Source of the DNA: Escherichia ruysiae
Lineage (GTDB): Bacteria > Pseudomonadota > Gammaproteobacteria > Enterobacterales > Enterobacteriaceae
Reading direction: 5' to 3'
Length of the DNA: 64,000 nucleotides
NCBI RefSeq assembly: GCF_031323975.1
Contig: NZ_JAVIWS010000001.1
Location: forward strand, 744,001 to 808,000
Shown: one piece after another, positions 53,344 through 62,380 of the stretch
Layout: each line of letters begins with the position of its first letter
Position numbering within the stretch: position 1 is the first letter of the stretch
Notes under the pieces: generated by a model
What the model was told of the DNA's origin: nothing
Databases searched by the model: none
What the model saw: only the letters and a program-made list of their open reading frames with translations
Made by a program: the position numbers and the translations under genes

Positions 53344-54725
53344 ATCCGACTGAATTAGAAATGATTATCCGCAATATCCTGCGCGAAAAACTGATGCCCA
53401 GTGCCTTACAAATACAAAGAAATGGTATTTTCCAGACTGTCGATGAGGCCGTCTGCGCTGCACACCAGGCCTTTTTGCGCTTTCAACAGTGTCCGCTTAA
53501 AACCCGCAGCGCCATTATCAGCGCCATTCGCGAAGAATTAACGCCCCGCCTTACCGAACTGGCAGAAGAAAGCGCCAGCGAAACGGGGATGGGAAATAAA
53601 GAAGATAAGTATCTAAAAAACAAAGCGGCACTTGATAACACGCCAGGAATTGAAGATTTAACCACCACGGCACTAACCGGTGATGGTGGCATGGTTTTAT
53701 TTGAATACTCTCCGTTTGGTGTTATTGGCTCGGTCACGCCGAGTACCAATCCTACGGAAACCGTCATTAATAACAGCATCAGCATGTTGGCAGCAGGCAA
53801 TAGCATCTACTTCAGTCCTCATCCGGGAGCCAAAAACGTATCGCTGAAACTCATTGCCATAATCGAAGACATCGCGTTTCGCTGTAGTGGCATTCATAAC
53901 CTGATCGTTACCGTATCTGAACCGACCTTTACAGCCACCGAACAGATGATGGCGCACCCTAAAATCAGCGTTCTGGCGATTACCGGCGGTCCGGGTATCG
54001 TCGCGATGGGAATGAAAAGTGGTAAGAAAGTGATTGGTGCCGGTGCGGGTAACCCGCCGTGTATCGTCGATGAAACGGCGGATATTGTGAAAGCCGCCGA
54101 AGACATCATCAACGGCGCTTCTTTCGATTACAACCTGCCATGTATCGCTGAAAAAAGCCTGATTGTCGTAGCGTCAGTGGCAGAGTATTTAATTCAACAG
54201 ATGCAAAGTTTTGGCGCATTTCTTCTTAACCATCAGCAAACTGAAAAATTGCGCGCCGTTTGTCTGCCCGACGGCGTCGCCAACAAAAAACTGGTCGGAA
54301 AAAGCCCATGCCATCTTCTGGAAGCGGCTGGAATTCCTCTACCGCAGAAAATGCCACGATTACTGATTGCCGTTGTTGACGCCGATGATAACTGGGTTAC
54401 CTGTGAACAACTGATGCCGATGCTACCCATTGTAAAAGTCAACGATTTTGACAGCGCCCTCACCCTGGCGCTGAAAGTCGAAGACGGTTTGCACCACACG
54501 GCAATTATGCACTCGCAGAACGTCTCACGACTCAACCTTGCTGCGCGCGTTATGCAAACCTCAATCTTTGTCAAAAACGGCCCCTCCTGGGCGGGTATTG
54601 GCGTCGGCGGCGAAGGCTTTACGACCTTCACCATTGCTACACCGACTGGCGAAGGGACAACGTCAGCACGGACTTTTGCCCGCTCACGACGCTGCGTGTT
54701 AACCAGTGGCTTTTCCATTCGCTAG
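53340..54725 (+). CDS. pduP: CoA-acylating propionaldehyde dehydrogenase PduP
   Basis: PduP (461 residues) oxidises propionaldehyde to propionyl-CoA. The first 18 residues, TELEMIIRNILREKL, form the classic encapsulation helix. Catalytic Cys268 lies in SFDYNLPCIAEKS, and VIGAGAGNPPCIVDETAD is the family signature. ATGA overlap with pduO. Intact, three residues shorter than recalled Salmonella PduP. Confidence 0.97.
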   Translation: MNPTELEMIIRNILREKLMPSALQIQRNGIFQTVDEAVCAAHQAFLRFQQCPLKTRSAIISAIREELTPRLTELAEESASETGMGNKEDKYLKNKAALDNTPGIEDLTTTALTGDGGMVLFEYSPFGVIGSVTPSTNPTETVINNSISMLAAGNSIYFSPHPGAKNVSLKLIAIIEDIAFRCSGIHNLIVTVSEPTFTATEQMMAHPKISVLAITGGPGIVAMGMKSGKKVIGAGAGNPPCIVDETADIVKAAEDIINGASFDYNLPCIAEKSLIVVASVAEYLIQQMQSFGAFLLNHQQTEKLRAVCLPDGVANKKLVGKSPCHLLEAAGIPLPQKMPRLLIAVVDADDNWVTCEQLMPMLPIVKVNDFDSALTLALKVEDGLHHTAIMHSQNVSRLNLAARVMQTSIFVKNGPSWAGIGVGGEGFTTFTIATPTGEGTTSARTFARSRRCVLTSGFSIR

Positions 54726-54735
54726 AGAAACGGAA

Positions 54736-55848
54736 ATGAATACTTTTTCATTGCAGACACGTTTATACAGCGGTTTGGGAAGTCTCAAAGTCCTTAGCCG
54801 TTTCACCAATAAGCACATCTGGATTATTTGCGACGCCTTCCTGGCTGGTTCGCCATTGATTGACACGTTGTGTCAGTCGTTGCCTGATAGCAACCGCATC
54901 AGTATTTTTAGCGAAATAACGCCCGATCCAACGATCCAGACTGTGGTAAAAGGCATTGCACAAATGCAGACTTTACGCCCGGATGTGGTTATCGGTTTTG
55001 GCGGAGGCTCTGCACTGGACGCCGCAAAAGCGATTGTCTGGTTTAGTCGCCAGTGTGCTATTGAGATTGAAACCTGCGTTGCTATTCCCACCACCAGCGG
55101 CACCGGTTCGGAAGTGACCAGCGCCTGTGTCATCAGCGATCCCGATAAAGGGATTAAATATCCTCTTTTCGATAATGCGCTTTATCCGGATATAGCGGTG
55201 CTCGATCCCTCGCTGGTCGTCAGTGTGCCAGCCGCGATAACTGCCAATACCGGAATGGATGTTTTAACCCATGCCCTTGAATCTTATGTTTCTCCCCATG
55301 CCAGTGACTTCACGGATGCACTGGCCGAAAAAGCCGTGCAAATTGTTTTTCACTACCTGCCCACAGCAGTGAATAAAGGCGATTGTCTTGCTACTCGCGG
55401 CAAAATGCATAATGCCTCTACGCTTGCAGGAATGGCCTTTAGTCAGGCTGGGCTTGGGTTAAATCATGCAATTGCCCATCAACTCGGCGGGCAGTTTCAT
55501 CTGCCACACGGCCTGGCGAATGCGCTCCTGCTTACGACGGTTATTCGTTTTAATGCTGGCGATCCGCGTGCTGCCAAACGCTATGCCCGGCTGGCGAAAA
55601 CGTGCCATTTATGCCCTGACGATGCCAATGACACCGCAAGCCTGAATGCACTCATTCAACATATTGAACAGCTAAAAAAAGCCTGTTCAATGCCGACTCT
55701 CGCCAATGCACTGAAAGATAAAAAAGCAGAATGGTCATCACGTATTCCAGATATGGTTCGGGCTGCGCTGGCGGATGCCACACTGCGTACCAATCCACGA
55801 GCGGCTGATGCCATCGCTATAGCAGAAATGCTTGAGGAGTTGGTATGA
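54736..55848 (+). CDS. pduQ: Iron-dependent propanol dehydrogenase PduQ
   Basis: PduQ (370 residues) reduces propionaldehyde to 1-propanol, regenerating NAD+ within the compartment. The family's NAD motif GFGGGSALDAAKAI and the metal motif GLNHAIAHQLGGQFHLPHG are present. The start MNTFSLQTRLYSG at 54736 follows GAAACGGAA; ten codons upstream are open but belong to the pduP-pduQ junction. Overlaps pduS by 4 bp. Confidence 0.96.
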   Translation: MNTFSLQTRLYSGLGSLKVLSRFTNKHIWIICDAFLAGSPLIDTLCQSLPDSNRISIFSEITPDPTIQTVVKGIAQMQTLRPDVVIGFGGGSALDAAKAIVWFSRQCAIEIETCVAIPTTSGTGSEVTSACVISDPDKGIKYPLFDNALYPDIAVLDPSLVVSVPAAITANTGMDVLTHALESYVSPHASDFTDALAEKAVQIVFHYLPTAVNKGDCLATRGKMHNASTLAGMAFSQAGLGLNHAIAHQLGGQFHLPHGLANALLLTTVIRFNAGDPRAAKRYARLAKTCHLCPDDANDTASLNALIQHIEQLKKACSMPTLANALKDKKAEWSSRIPDMVRAALADATLRTNPRAADAIAIAEMLEELV

Positions 55849-57188
55849 ACGGCGAGTTAATGTCCTTTGACGAACAGACGATCCGCGAGCGAGTACAGGC
55901 AGCAGGCGTCGTGGGCGCTGGTGGCGCAGGCTTTCCAACACATATTAAGCTACAGGCGCGGGTTGACACTTTCCTGGTGAATGCGGCGGAATGCGAACCA
56001 ATGTTGAAAGTGGATCAACAGCTAATGGCACAACAAGCCAGCCGCCTGCTTCGTGGTGTTCACTATGCGATGAAAGCCACCGGAGCCAGGAGCGGAATTA
56101 TCGCGCTGAAAGAGAAGTATCAACCAGCAATAAACGCACTCACACCATTGCTTCCGCAGGATATCCGCCTGCATATTTTACCCGACGTTTACCCCGCAGG
56201 AGACGAAGTGCTGACCATCTGGATGGCAACAGGTCGCCGCGTTCCTCCCGCTGCGTTACCCGTTAGTGTCGGTGTGGTGGTCAATAATGTGCAAACCGTA
56301 CTGAATATTGCCAGAGCCGTTGAACAACAGTATCCGGTGACGCGACGCACGCTTACTGTTAATGGTGCAGTGGCTAAACCAATCACAGTGACCGTTCCCA
56401 TCGGGATGTCTTTACGCGAAGTACTGGCGCTGGCGGGCGGCGCAACAGTGGATAATCCTGGTTTTATCAATGGCGGTCCGATGATGGGTAGTTTGATCAC
56501 ATCGCTCGACACGCCAATCAGCAAAACCACTGGCGGCTTGCTGGTTTTACCCAATTCTCATTCAATCATCCAACGTCAAATGCAGGATGACCGTAGCGTA
56601 CTTGCCGTCGCGAAAACCGTTTGTGAGCAATGCCGCTTATGTACCGATCTCTGCCCGCGTCATTTAATTGGTCACGAACTGTCGCCACATTTGTTAGTAC
56701 GTGCGGTTAACTATCAACAGCTCGCTACGCCACAACTATTACTGACAGCTCTCACCTGTTCGGAGTGCAACGTCTGCGCCAGCGTCGCCTGTCCGGTAGG
56801 TATTTCGCCGATGCGCATAAACCGCCTGCTTAAGCAGGAATTACGCGCCAAAAATCTCCGCTACGAAGGTGCCTTAAATCCTGAGGATGTCATGGCAAAT
56901 TATCGGCTGATCCCAGTAAAACGGCTGGTAACCAGACTGGGATTAACCCCGTGGTATCAGGATGCGCCATTGTCTGAACAGGTGCCTCAGCCCGAAAAAG
57001 TGACTCTATTGTTACGCCAGCATATCGGTGCCAGCGCAATTGCGTGTGTACAAAAAGGCGATCGTGTCGTTCGTGGACAATGTGTAGGCCAAATTCCACA
57101 CGGCACATTAGGTGCTCCCATTCATGCCAGTATTAATGGCACGGTCAGCGATGTGACAGAAAACGCTATTACGGTTGTGAGAGGTTAA
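55845..57188 (+). CDS. pduS: Cobalamin reductase PduS
   Basis: PduS (447 residues) is an FMN and iron-sulfur flavoprotein of the RnfC type that reduces cob(III)alamin to cob(II)alamin for PduO. N-terminal [15 protein letters not shown] matches the RnfC-like dinucleotide region. Two ferredoxin-like clusters follow: Cys260, 263, 266, 270 and Cys305, 308, 311, 316. The start at 55845 has GAGGAGTTG before it. Intact. Confidence 0.97.
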   Translation: MNGELMSFDEQTIRERVQAAGVVGAGGAGFPTHIKLQARVDTFLVNAAECEPMLKVDQQLMAQQASRLLRGVHYAMKATGARSGIIALKEKYQPAINALTPLLPQDIRLHILPDVYPAGDEVLTIWMATGRRVPPAALPVSVGVVVNNVQTVLNIARAVEQQYPVTRRTLTVNGAVAKPITVTVPIGMSLREVLALAGGATVDNPGFINGGPMMGSLITSLDTPISKTTGGLLVLPNSHSIIQRQMQDDRSVLAVAKTVCEQCRLCTDLCPRHLIGHELSPHLLVRAVNYQQLATPQLLLTALTCSECNVCASVACPVGISPMRINRLLKQELRAKNLRYEGALNPEDVMANYRLIPVKRLVTRLGLTPWYQDAPLSEQVPQPEKVTLLLRQHIGASAIACVQKGDRVVRGQCVGQIPHGTLGAPIHASINGTVSDVTENAITVVRG

Positions 57189-57190
57189 CC

Positions 57191-57745
57191 ATGTCGAAAG
57201 CGGTAGGTATTTTAGAACTTAGCAGTATCGCAAAAGGGATGGAAACCGGCGATGCCATGCTGAAAAGCGCCAATGTTGAGTTACTGGTCAGCAAAACGCT
57301 ATGTCCCGGGAAATTTCTGCTGATGCTCGGTGGCGATGTCGGTGCGGTGCAACAGGCCATCAGCAGCGGCGCATCCCTTGCAGGTGAAATGCTGGTCGAC
57401 AGCCTGATCCTCCCTAATATTCATCCCAGCATTCTGCCCGCAATCAGCGGACTGAACCATGTTGAACAGCGTCAGGCTATCGGTGTGGTCGAAACCTGGA
57501 GTGTGGCAGCCTGCATTGACGCAGCCGATTGCGCAGTTAAAGCTGCGAATGTCACTCTCGTTCGAGTGCATATAGCCTTCGGTATTGGCGGTAAATGCTA
57601 CATGGTGGTTGCTGGCGATATTTCAGATGTTAATAATGCGGTCTCTGTCGCCAGCGAGCGCGCGGGGGAAAAAGGATTGCTGGTCTATCGCTCGGTAATT
57701 GCCCGTCCGCATGAAGCCTTGTGGCGTCAGATGGTGGAGGGATAA
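57191..57745 (+). CDS. pduT: Iron-sulfur shell protein PduT
   Basis: PduT (184 residues) is a trimeric tandem-BMC shell protein that holds a 4Fe-4S cluster in its central pore. Cys38 in SKTLCPGKF supplies one ligand per subunit. The cluster may pass electrons to or from PduS, whose gene lies just before. The stop overlaps the pduU start by one base. Confidence 0.97.
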   Translation: MSKAVGILELSSIAKGMETGDAMLKSANVELLVSKTLCPGKFLLMLGGDVGAVQQAISSGASLAGEMLVDSLILPNIHPSILPAISGLNHVEQRQAIGVVETWSVAACIDAADCAVKAANVTLVRVHIAFGIGGKCYMVVAGDISDVNNAVSVASERAGEKGLLVYRSVIARPHEALWRQMVEG

Positions 57746-58095
57746 TGACAACTCAGCACGCTACTGAACGGATGATTCAGGAATATGTCCCCGGTAAACA
57801 GGTTACGCTGGCGCATGTCATTGCTAACCCAGGGAAGGAGCTGTTTAAGAAATTAGGTTTACCAGATACCGTTTCCGCCATTGGCATTCTGACGATTACC
57901 CCCAGCGAAGCGTCTATTATCGCGTGCGATATCGCCACAAAGTCGGGAGCTGTAGAAATTGGTTTTCTTGATCGTTTTACTGGTGCCGTAGTACTGACTG
58001 GCGATGTTTCAGCTATCGAATATGCACTTAATCAGGTTACCCGCACGCTGGGTGAAATGATGCACTTTGCCGCCTGCCCCATTACACGGACCTGA
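57745..58095 (+). CDS. pduU: Shell protein PduU
   Basis: PduU (116 residues) is a circularly permuted BMC hexamer with an N-terminal beta-barrel plug ([20 protein letters not shown]). The start [10 protein letters not shown] at 57745 fits the family; the frame is open 8 codons further back within pduT. Salmonella PduU binds the N-terminus of PduV. Intact. Confidence 0.96.
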   Translation: MTTQHATERMIQEYVPGKQVTLAHVIANPGKELFKKLGLPDTVSAIGILTITPSEASIIACDIATKSGAVEIGFLDRFTGAVVLTGDVSAIEYALNQVTRTLGEMMHFAACPITRT

Positions 58096-58099
58096 CGTT

Positions 58100-58543
58100 A
58101 TGCAACGTATGATGCTCATCGGCCCCAGTCAGTGCGGAAAAACATCACTCACGCAATGTCTGCGCGGAGAAGATCTTCAGTATCAGAAAACGCAGGCCAT
58201 TGTCTGGTCACCAGCCACCATTGACACACCAGGCGAATACCTCGAAAACCGTAGTCTTTACAGCGCACTGCTGGTCAGTGCCTGCGAAGCGGACATTATC
58301 GCGCTTGTGCTTAATGCGGACGCACCGTGGTCACCTTTTTCGCCAGGCTTTACCTCGTCAATGAATCGCCCGGTCATTGGAGTAGTAACCAAAGCAGATT
58401 TAGCCAGCATGGAACAAATATCTTTGGTGAAATGCTGGTTACGGGAAGCTGGAGCGCGCAACGTGTTAGTGACCAGTGCGGTTAATAACATCGGAGTTGC
58501 AGAGCTTTTTGCCTTGCTGCATACAGAAGAAGGCTGTCGCTAA
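58100..58543 (+). CDS. pduV: Ras-like GTPase PduV
   Basis: PduV (147 residues) is a small P-loop protein linked to the compartment surface and movement. The Walker A motif GPSQCGKTS is at residues 8-16, and the G4-like VTKADLAS is visible. The start MQRMMLIG at 58100 follows 4 bp after pduU. It is the last gene of this operon; pduW and pduX, which follow in Salmonella, are absent. Confidence 0.95.
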   Translation: MQRMMLIGPSQCGKTSLTQCLRGEDLQYQKTQAIVWSPATIDTPGEYLENRSLYSALLVSACEADIIALVLNADAPWSPFSPGFTSSMNRPVIGVVTKADLASMEQISLVKCWLREAGARNVLVTSAVNNIGVAELFALLHTEEGCR

Positions 58544-58604
58544 TTTTGATAGGTTATCAGATGGGAATGATGACTTGTGATACACAGAAAAGAGTCAATG
58601 AATA

Positions 58605-58629
58605 ATGAGGGTTGCCGGGCAACCCTCAT
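58605..58629. terminator. Hairpin between pduV and tmaR
   Basis: An 11-bp perfect stem ATGAGGGTTGC / GCAACCCTCAT lies between the convergent pduV and tmaR genes. T-runs on both sides are short, so efficiency is uncertain. Confidence 0.7.
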
Positions 58630-58644
58630 CGAATAAAGCAGAAA

Positions 58645-58974
58645 TTACTTCGCTTCGCCGTTTTTCATTTCGCCCATAGCTTTCAGCTTTTTGGAGATAT
58701 CGCGGCGTTCTTTGGAGAGCTCGGCGTTTTTGATGATGTAATCATCAACGCGATCTTCATAGTCACCTTTCATGCTGGCAATGATGCCCTGGATTGCTTC
58801 TACGCTCATCCCAGGCTTAATGTAATCGCTCAGGTTGTCCAGCAGCAGGACACGCTTCTGGTTGTCACGGATCTTTTTCTCAACGTCCTGGATTTCACGT
58901 TGCAGTTTGTTCTTACGGCGGAACAGACGAACAAATTCCAGTACGTCCTGGAATGAAGGCTTGGTAGTTTCCAT
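58645..58974 (-). CDS. tmaR: PTS enzyme I pole localiser TmaR
   Basis: TmaR (YeeX, 109 residues) binds phosphorylated enzyme I of the PTS at the cell poles and limits its activity. The sequence is a charged coiled coil ([35 protein letters not shown]). Start METTKPSF at 58974; the frame is open 22 codons upstream. In K-12 this gene marks the right flank of the CP4-44 region. Confidence 0.95.
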   Translation of the reverse strand: METTKPSFQDVLEFVRLFRRKNKLQREIQDVEKKIRDNQKRVLLLDNLSDYIKPGMSVEAIQGIIASMKGDYEDRVDDYIIKNAELSKERRDISKKLKAMGEMKNGEAK

Positions 58975-59145
58975 TTTTATACCCCTGATAATGTGAGAGT
59001 CGGATTCGTTTAAGCAACCGCTATTCGTTAGGGCCAACATTACTCATAGCTGCCGCAGATGACAATGCTTTTATCCCTTTTCATTATCATACCCTTTATC
59101 CTTGCTGAATCGAAGCAGCTGCAAGATGATTCTGAAGTTCAGGAA

Positions 59146-60204
59146 TTATTTGCGCAAGGCCCGGCAAATCAGATTCGATAGCAACTCAAGCTGATGTGCC
59201 GTTTCCATGTTCAGCCACACATAACCATAAATCGGCGTTTCTACGACCTTTAGGTCATGGTGGCTATCGAGCAACTGACGCAACTCTTCCACAGCATCGT
59301 TCAATTTTTCCGTATTGGCAAAAACCGGCTGCGGATTACCTTCATACAGCGCATGAACAAGGCTCAGCACTATTTGCTGCATCATGTGCTGTGTATCACG
59401 CAGTTTTTGCGCGTTCAATAACACGAAATGACTGGGACGCGTGGCCCAGTAGGCATTGATTTGCAGCTCCAGCATACAAACCAGATTACGATTAATAGTC
59501 TGGATACCTTCATATATCGATTTTGGAATGCGGGTTTCTTTGCTGGCTGGTGCAATCAGCCCTCGCATTTTCACGGCATCGGTCAGGAGTTTTTGCAGAT
59601 GGCTTTCCAGTCGTGGGCGTTCAAGTAAGTTCGGTGAGAATGCAGATTGATAGACCCGATTATACTCGGTCAGACTTTTCGCCAGTTGAATGCGCCAGTG
59701 GATGAACGCACGTTGCGGCCAGATACCGGTAAACAACATTGCCAGTAAAGAGCCGAGGATCACATCGCCACTTCGCCATAATGCCGTATCAATTTCACCT
59801 GTTGGGGAACCAACAACAATTGCCAGCGTCACACCAATCAATAAACCTTGATACGGTTTCTTGCCGAGTGCCAGCCAGCCACAAAGAAACATGGCAGCCG
59901 CGCACCAGACTAACATCAGCGGTAAAGAGATTAACTCCAGTCGCAGAGCAATAAGACCTAAAATCGAGCCAAACACCGTACCGCCAATACGTTCAAACGC
60001 ACGAGGGACAACGTTACCCCAGAACGAAATTGGCCCCATGATCACCACCATAGTGACCAACGGCCAGGTGCTTTCCGGAATAGTAAACAGGCGAATGATG
60101 AGAAAGGTGAGCAAGAACGCCAGCGCAACACGAGTACCATGAACAATGCGGTAATGACGGTAGACTCGAATTTCGAACGGGCTTAAGGACTTATCGGCAC
60201 GCAC
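59146..60204 (-). CDS. yeeA: FUSC-family inner membrane protein YeeA
   Basis: YeeA (352 residues) is a predicted FUSC/AaeB-like membrane protein of unknown substrate. Several membrane segments are visible in the first half (ALAFLLTFLIIRLF, WPLVTMVVIMGPISF, LLIGVTLAIVVGSPTG), followed by a soluble helical C-terminal half. A GTG start at 60204 gives the K-12 length; an ATG at 60246 adds 14 residues. Confidence 0.92.
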   Translation of the reverse strand: MRADKSLSPFEIRVYRHYRIVHGTRVALAFLLTFLIIRLFTIPESTWPLVTMVVIMGPISFWGNVVPRAFERIGGTVFGSILGLIALRLELISLPLMLVWCAAAMFLCGWLALGKKPYQGLLIGVTLAIVVGSPTGEIDTALWRSGDVILGSLLAMLFTGIWPQRAFIHWRIQLAKSLTEYNRVYQSAFSPNLLERPRLESHLQKLLTDAVKMRGLIAPASKETRIPKSIYEGIQTINRNLVCMLELQINAYWATRPSHFVLLNAQKLRDTQHMMQQIVLSLVHALYEGNPQPVFANTEKLNDAVEELRQLLDSHHDLKVVETPIYGYVWLNMETAHQLELLSNLICRALRK

Positions 60205-60411
60205 GCGGGCACTCCGTGAAAGAGGGAAAAAACGATCATAATTCAATCTGACAAACCAGGTGCAATAACGCTACGTAACAAATCTGTCCGGCAAACCGGG
60301 AATAGCGGACGTTCCCGGTTTGGTTGTCAGAAAACTAAAGACGGATCTTACTCTTTTACATAACGAAAAACAGCGTGGCAATCAGGTTAACCTCTGACCC
60401 GACGTCATTTA

Positions 60412-60885
60412 TCAGCGCCGTTTTGGCTGCACCGCGACATACATTTCGATATCCCAATAACCATCTTGCGCGCCATTGTTCAGATAAACCTCAAAACAGG
60501 GTTTTGGTAACATTTCGTAAGCACTGTCCTGCAAGAGGCTGTTAAAGAACTGATACCAGGGTTTCGCAAAATCATCCCCCTCTACGCGGGCTACCGCCAC
60601 CGCATACTGACCACCCGAAATTTCTGTCAGGATGACGCCCTCACTGTTTTCGGGAAGTGTGAAACTATCTGCCACCGAAACTACGGTGTCACAACGTAAC
60701 TTTTCGGCAGGTGTTTCATCTGGATTATCGTAATAGACCGCCACCCACTCCTTCGGAACAATATTTTTGTTATCAACCCACATCATCAACTGCTCAAAAC
60801 CTTGCTTTACCGTTTGTTCCCACGGGCCAACGAGATGGAAACCTGCAACGGTACGTTTATCTTCCTGTTTAATCTCGTAGTTCAT
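60412..60885 (-). CDS. sbmC: DNA gyrase inhibitor SbmC (GyrI)
   Basis: SbmC (157 residues) binds DNA gyrase and shields cells from microcin B17 and other toxins that trap it. It is a GyrI-like domain with [18 protein letters not shown] at the N-terminus. A strong GGAGGCGTC precedes the ATG. It is SOS-regulated, and a LexA-box-like palindrome lies just upstream. Confidence 0.95.
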   Translation of the reverse strand: MNYEIKQEDKRTVAGFHLVGPWEQTVKQGFEQLMMWVDNKNIVPKEWVAVYYDNPDETPAEKLRCDTVVSVADSFTLPENSEGVILTEISGGQYAVAVARVEGDDFAKPWYQFFNSLLQDSAYEMLPKPCFEVYLNNGAQDGYWDIEMYVAVQPKRR

Positions 60886-60901
60886 GACGCCTCCACTTAT
60901 A

Positions 60902-60917
60902 CTGGTTTTATATACAG
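60902..60917 (-). promoter_or_regulatory. LexA box of sbmC
   Basis: The minus strand reads CTGTATATAAAACCAG, which matches the SOS consensus CTGT-N8-ACAG with one mismatch in the second half-site. It lies 17 bp upstream of the start codon. sbmC is a known LexA-controlled gene. Confidence 0.8.
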
Positions 60918-61004
60918 CATGATTTGTAATATAAAAACCACAAGGAATGAGTGTTGATTATGCGAGCAGACTCGCACTCCTGCCAGTCTGCGGCGTAAGA
61001 AAGG

Positions 61005-62171
61005 TCAGGCTTTATGCTCGAAATAATCACTCAGCCGGGAAAACATACCGCCTTTTCCGACAGATTCCAGGGTGACCAGCGGCCAGTGCGCCACCGGTTT
61101 ATCGCGGTCATAAAGTTCAATTTCCCCAACCCGCTTATGGGCGCTAATTGGCGCGGTCAGTTCTTTACCATCAAGGGTGTATTTTGCTTTGATATTAGGA
61201 ATCTCCGCTTTTGGCAGCACCATCCAGAACTCTTGTTCCGTTCCCAGAGCGATGTTTTCTTTATCGCCATACCAGATTCGTTCTGTGCCAACCTTTTTCC
61301 CCCGGTGTAAAATTTGCACCGTAGTAAAGTTCTGTTGCCCCCAACGCAACAGTTTCCTGGCTTCTTCTTCGCGACCTTTTGCGCTGTCAGCCCCCATCAC
61401 CACCGCAATGAGACGACGCTGACCATCCACCGCCGACGCAATGAGATTAAACCCGGCACCAGAAGTATGCCCGGTTTTCAGGCCGTCAACATTCATGGTC
61501 TTATCCCACAATAATCCGTTACGGTTTTGCTGGGTGATACCGTTCCAGGTGAGGCTTTTTTCGCTGTACATATGATAAAACTCAGGCTCGCCGTGGATGA
61601 TAGCGCGAGAAAGGACGGCTAAATCATAGGCCGAACTGTGCTGACCGGGTGCATCCAGACCATGCACTGTTTCAAAATGCGTATCCTGAAGATGTAACTT
61701 CTCAGCATAATTGTTCATCATGTCGACAAACTGCCGTTGCCCACCGGCAATATAATCAGCCAGTGCAACACAAGCGTCATTGCCAGAGTCCACAATTAAA
61801 CCACGGCTTAAATCACGTACCGATACGCGATCGCCCTCTTTCAAAAACATCAGTGAAGAACCGACGAATACCGGATTATCTTTCGCCCATGCATCGCGCC
61901 CCACCGTAACAATATCGTCTGGCGTAATACGATGGCTATCGATTGCACGATCAACGACATAGCCAGTCATCAGCTTAGTCAGGCTGGCAGGATTGCGTTG
62001 TTGATGCTCATTACCCGCCGTGAGGATCTGACCGGTTGTGTAATCCATCAAGACCCATGATCCCGCATGAATTTGTGGAGGCTGGGGTGAAAAGGGAATA
62101 TTTTCCGCCGCAAAACCAGACGATAAATTAAAAACGAACAAAGAAGCAGCAATAATAAGACGGCGTTTCAA
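61005..62171 (-). CDS. dacD: D-alanyl-D-alanine carboxypeptidase DacD (PBP6b)
   Basis: DacD (388 residues) trims D-Ala from peptidoglycan side chains. It has a signal peptide (about 21 residues), and the catalytic motifs Ser63-x-x-Lys66 in ASLTKLM, Ser-Gly-Asn in VDSGNDACV, and KTG in DGLKTGHTS. The start is TTG at 62171: TGAGG lies 8 bases before it, while the frame can be read two codons further up. C-terminal amphipathic helix (FSRLSDYFEHKA) anchors it to the membrane. Confidence 0.95.
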   Translation of the reverse strand: MKRRLIIAASLFVFNLSSGFAAENIPFSPQPPQIHAGSWVLMDYTTGQILTAGNEHQQRNPASLTKLMTGYVVDRAIDSHRITPDDIVTVGRDAWAKDNPVFVGSSLMFLKEGDRVSVRDLSRGLIVDSGNDACVALADYIAGGQRQFVDMMNNYAEKLHLQDTHFETVHGLDAPGQHSSAYDLAVLSRAIIHGEPEFYHMYSEKSLTWNGITQQNRNGLLWDKTMNVDGLKTGHTSGAGFNLIASAVDGQRRLIAVVMGADSAKGREEEARKLLRWGQQNFTTVQILHRGKKVGTERIWYGDKENIALGTEQEFWMVLPKAEIPNIKAKYTLDGKELTAPISAHKRVGEIELYDRDKPVAHWPLVTLESVGKGGMFSRLSDYFEHKA

Positions 62172-62380
62172 CAGCAAATCCTCAGGAGTTTCAAATAGCA
62201 GTTCTTTTTACGGAAATCCTGATGAACTGGCTGGAATAAAGTGCAAGAAAATGTGACATTTATCTCATTTTTAACCTGACATTATCAGTTGCTACTCCCT
62301 GTCAAATTGTCGCTCTAAAGCTGATTAGCACGGTGATATTTGATACTCTGACATACAGCAGAAATAACGGATTTAACCTA

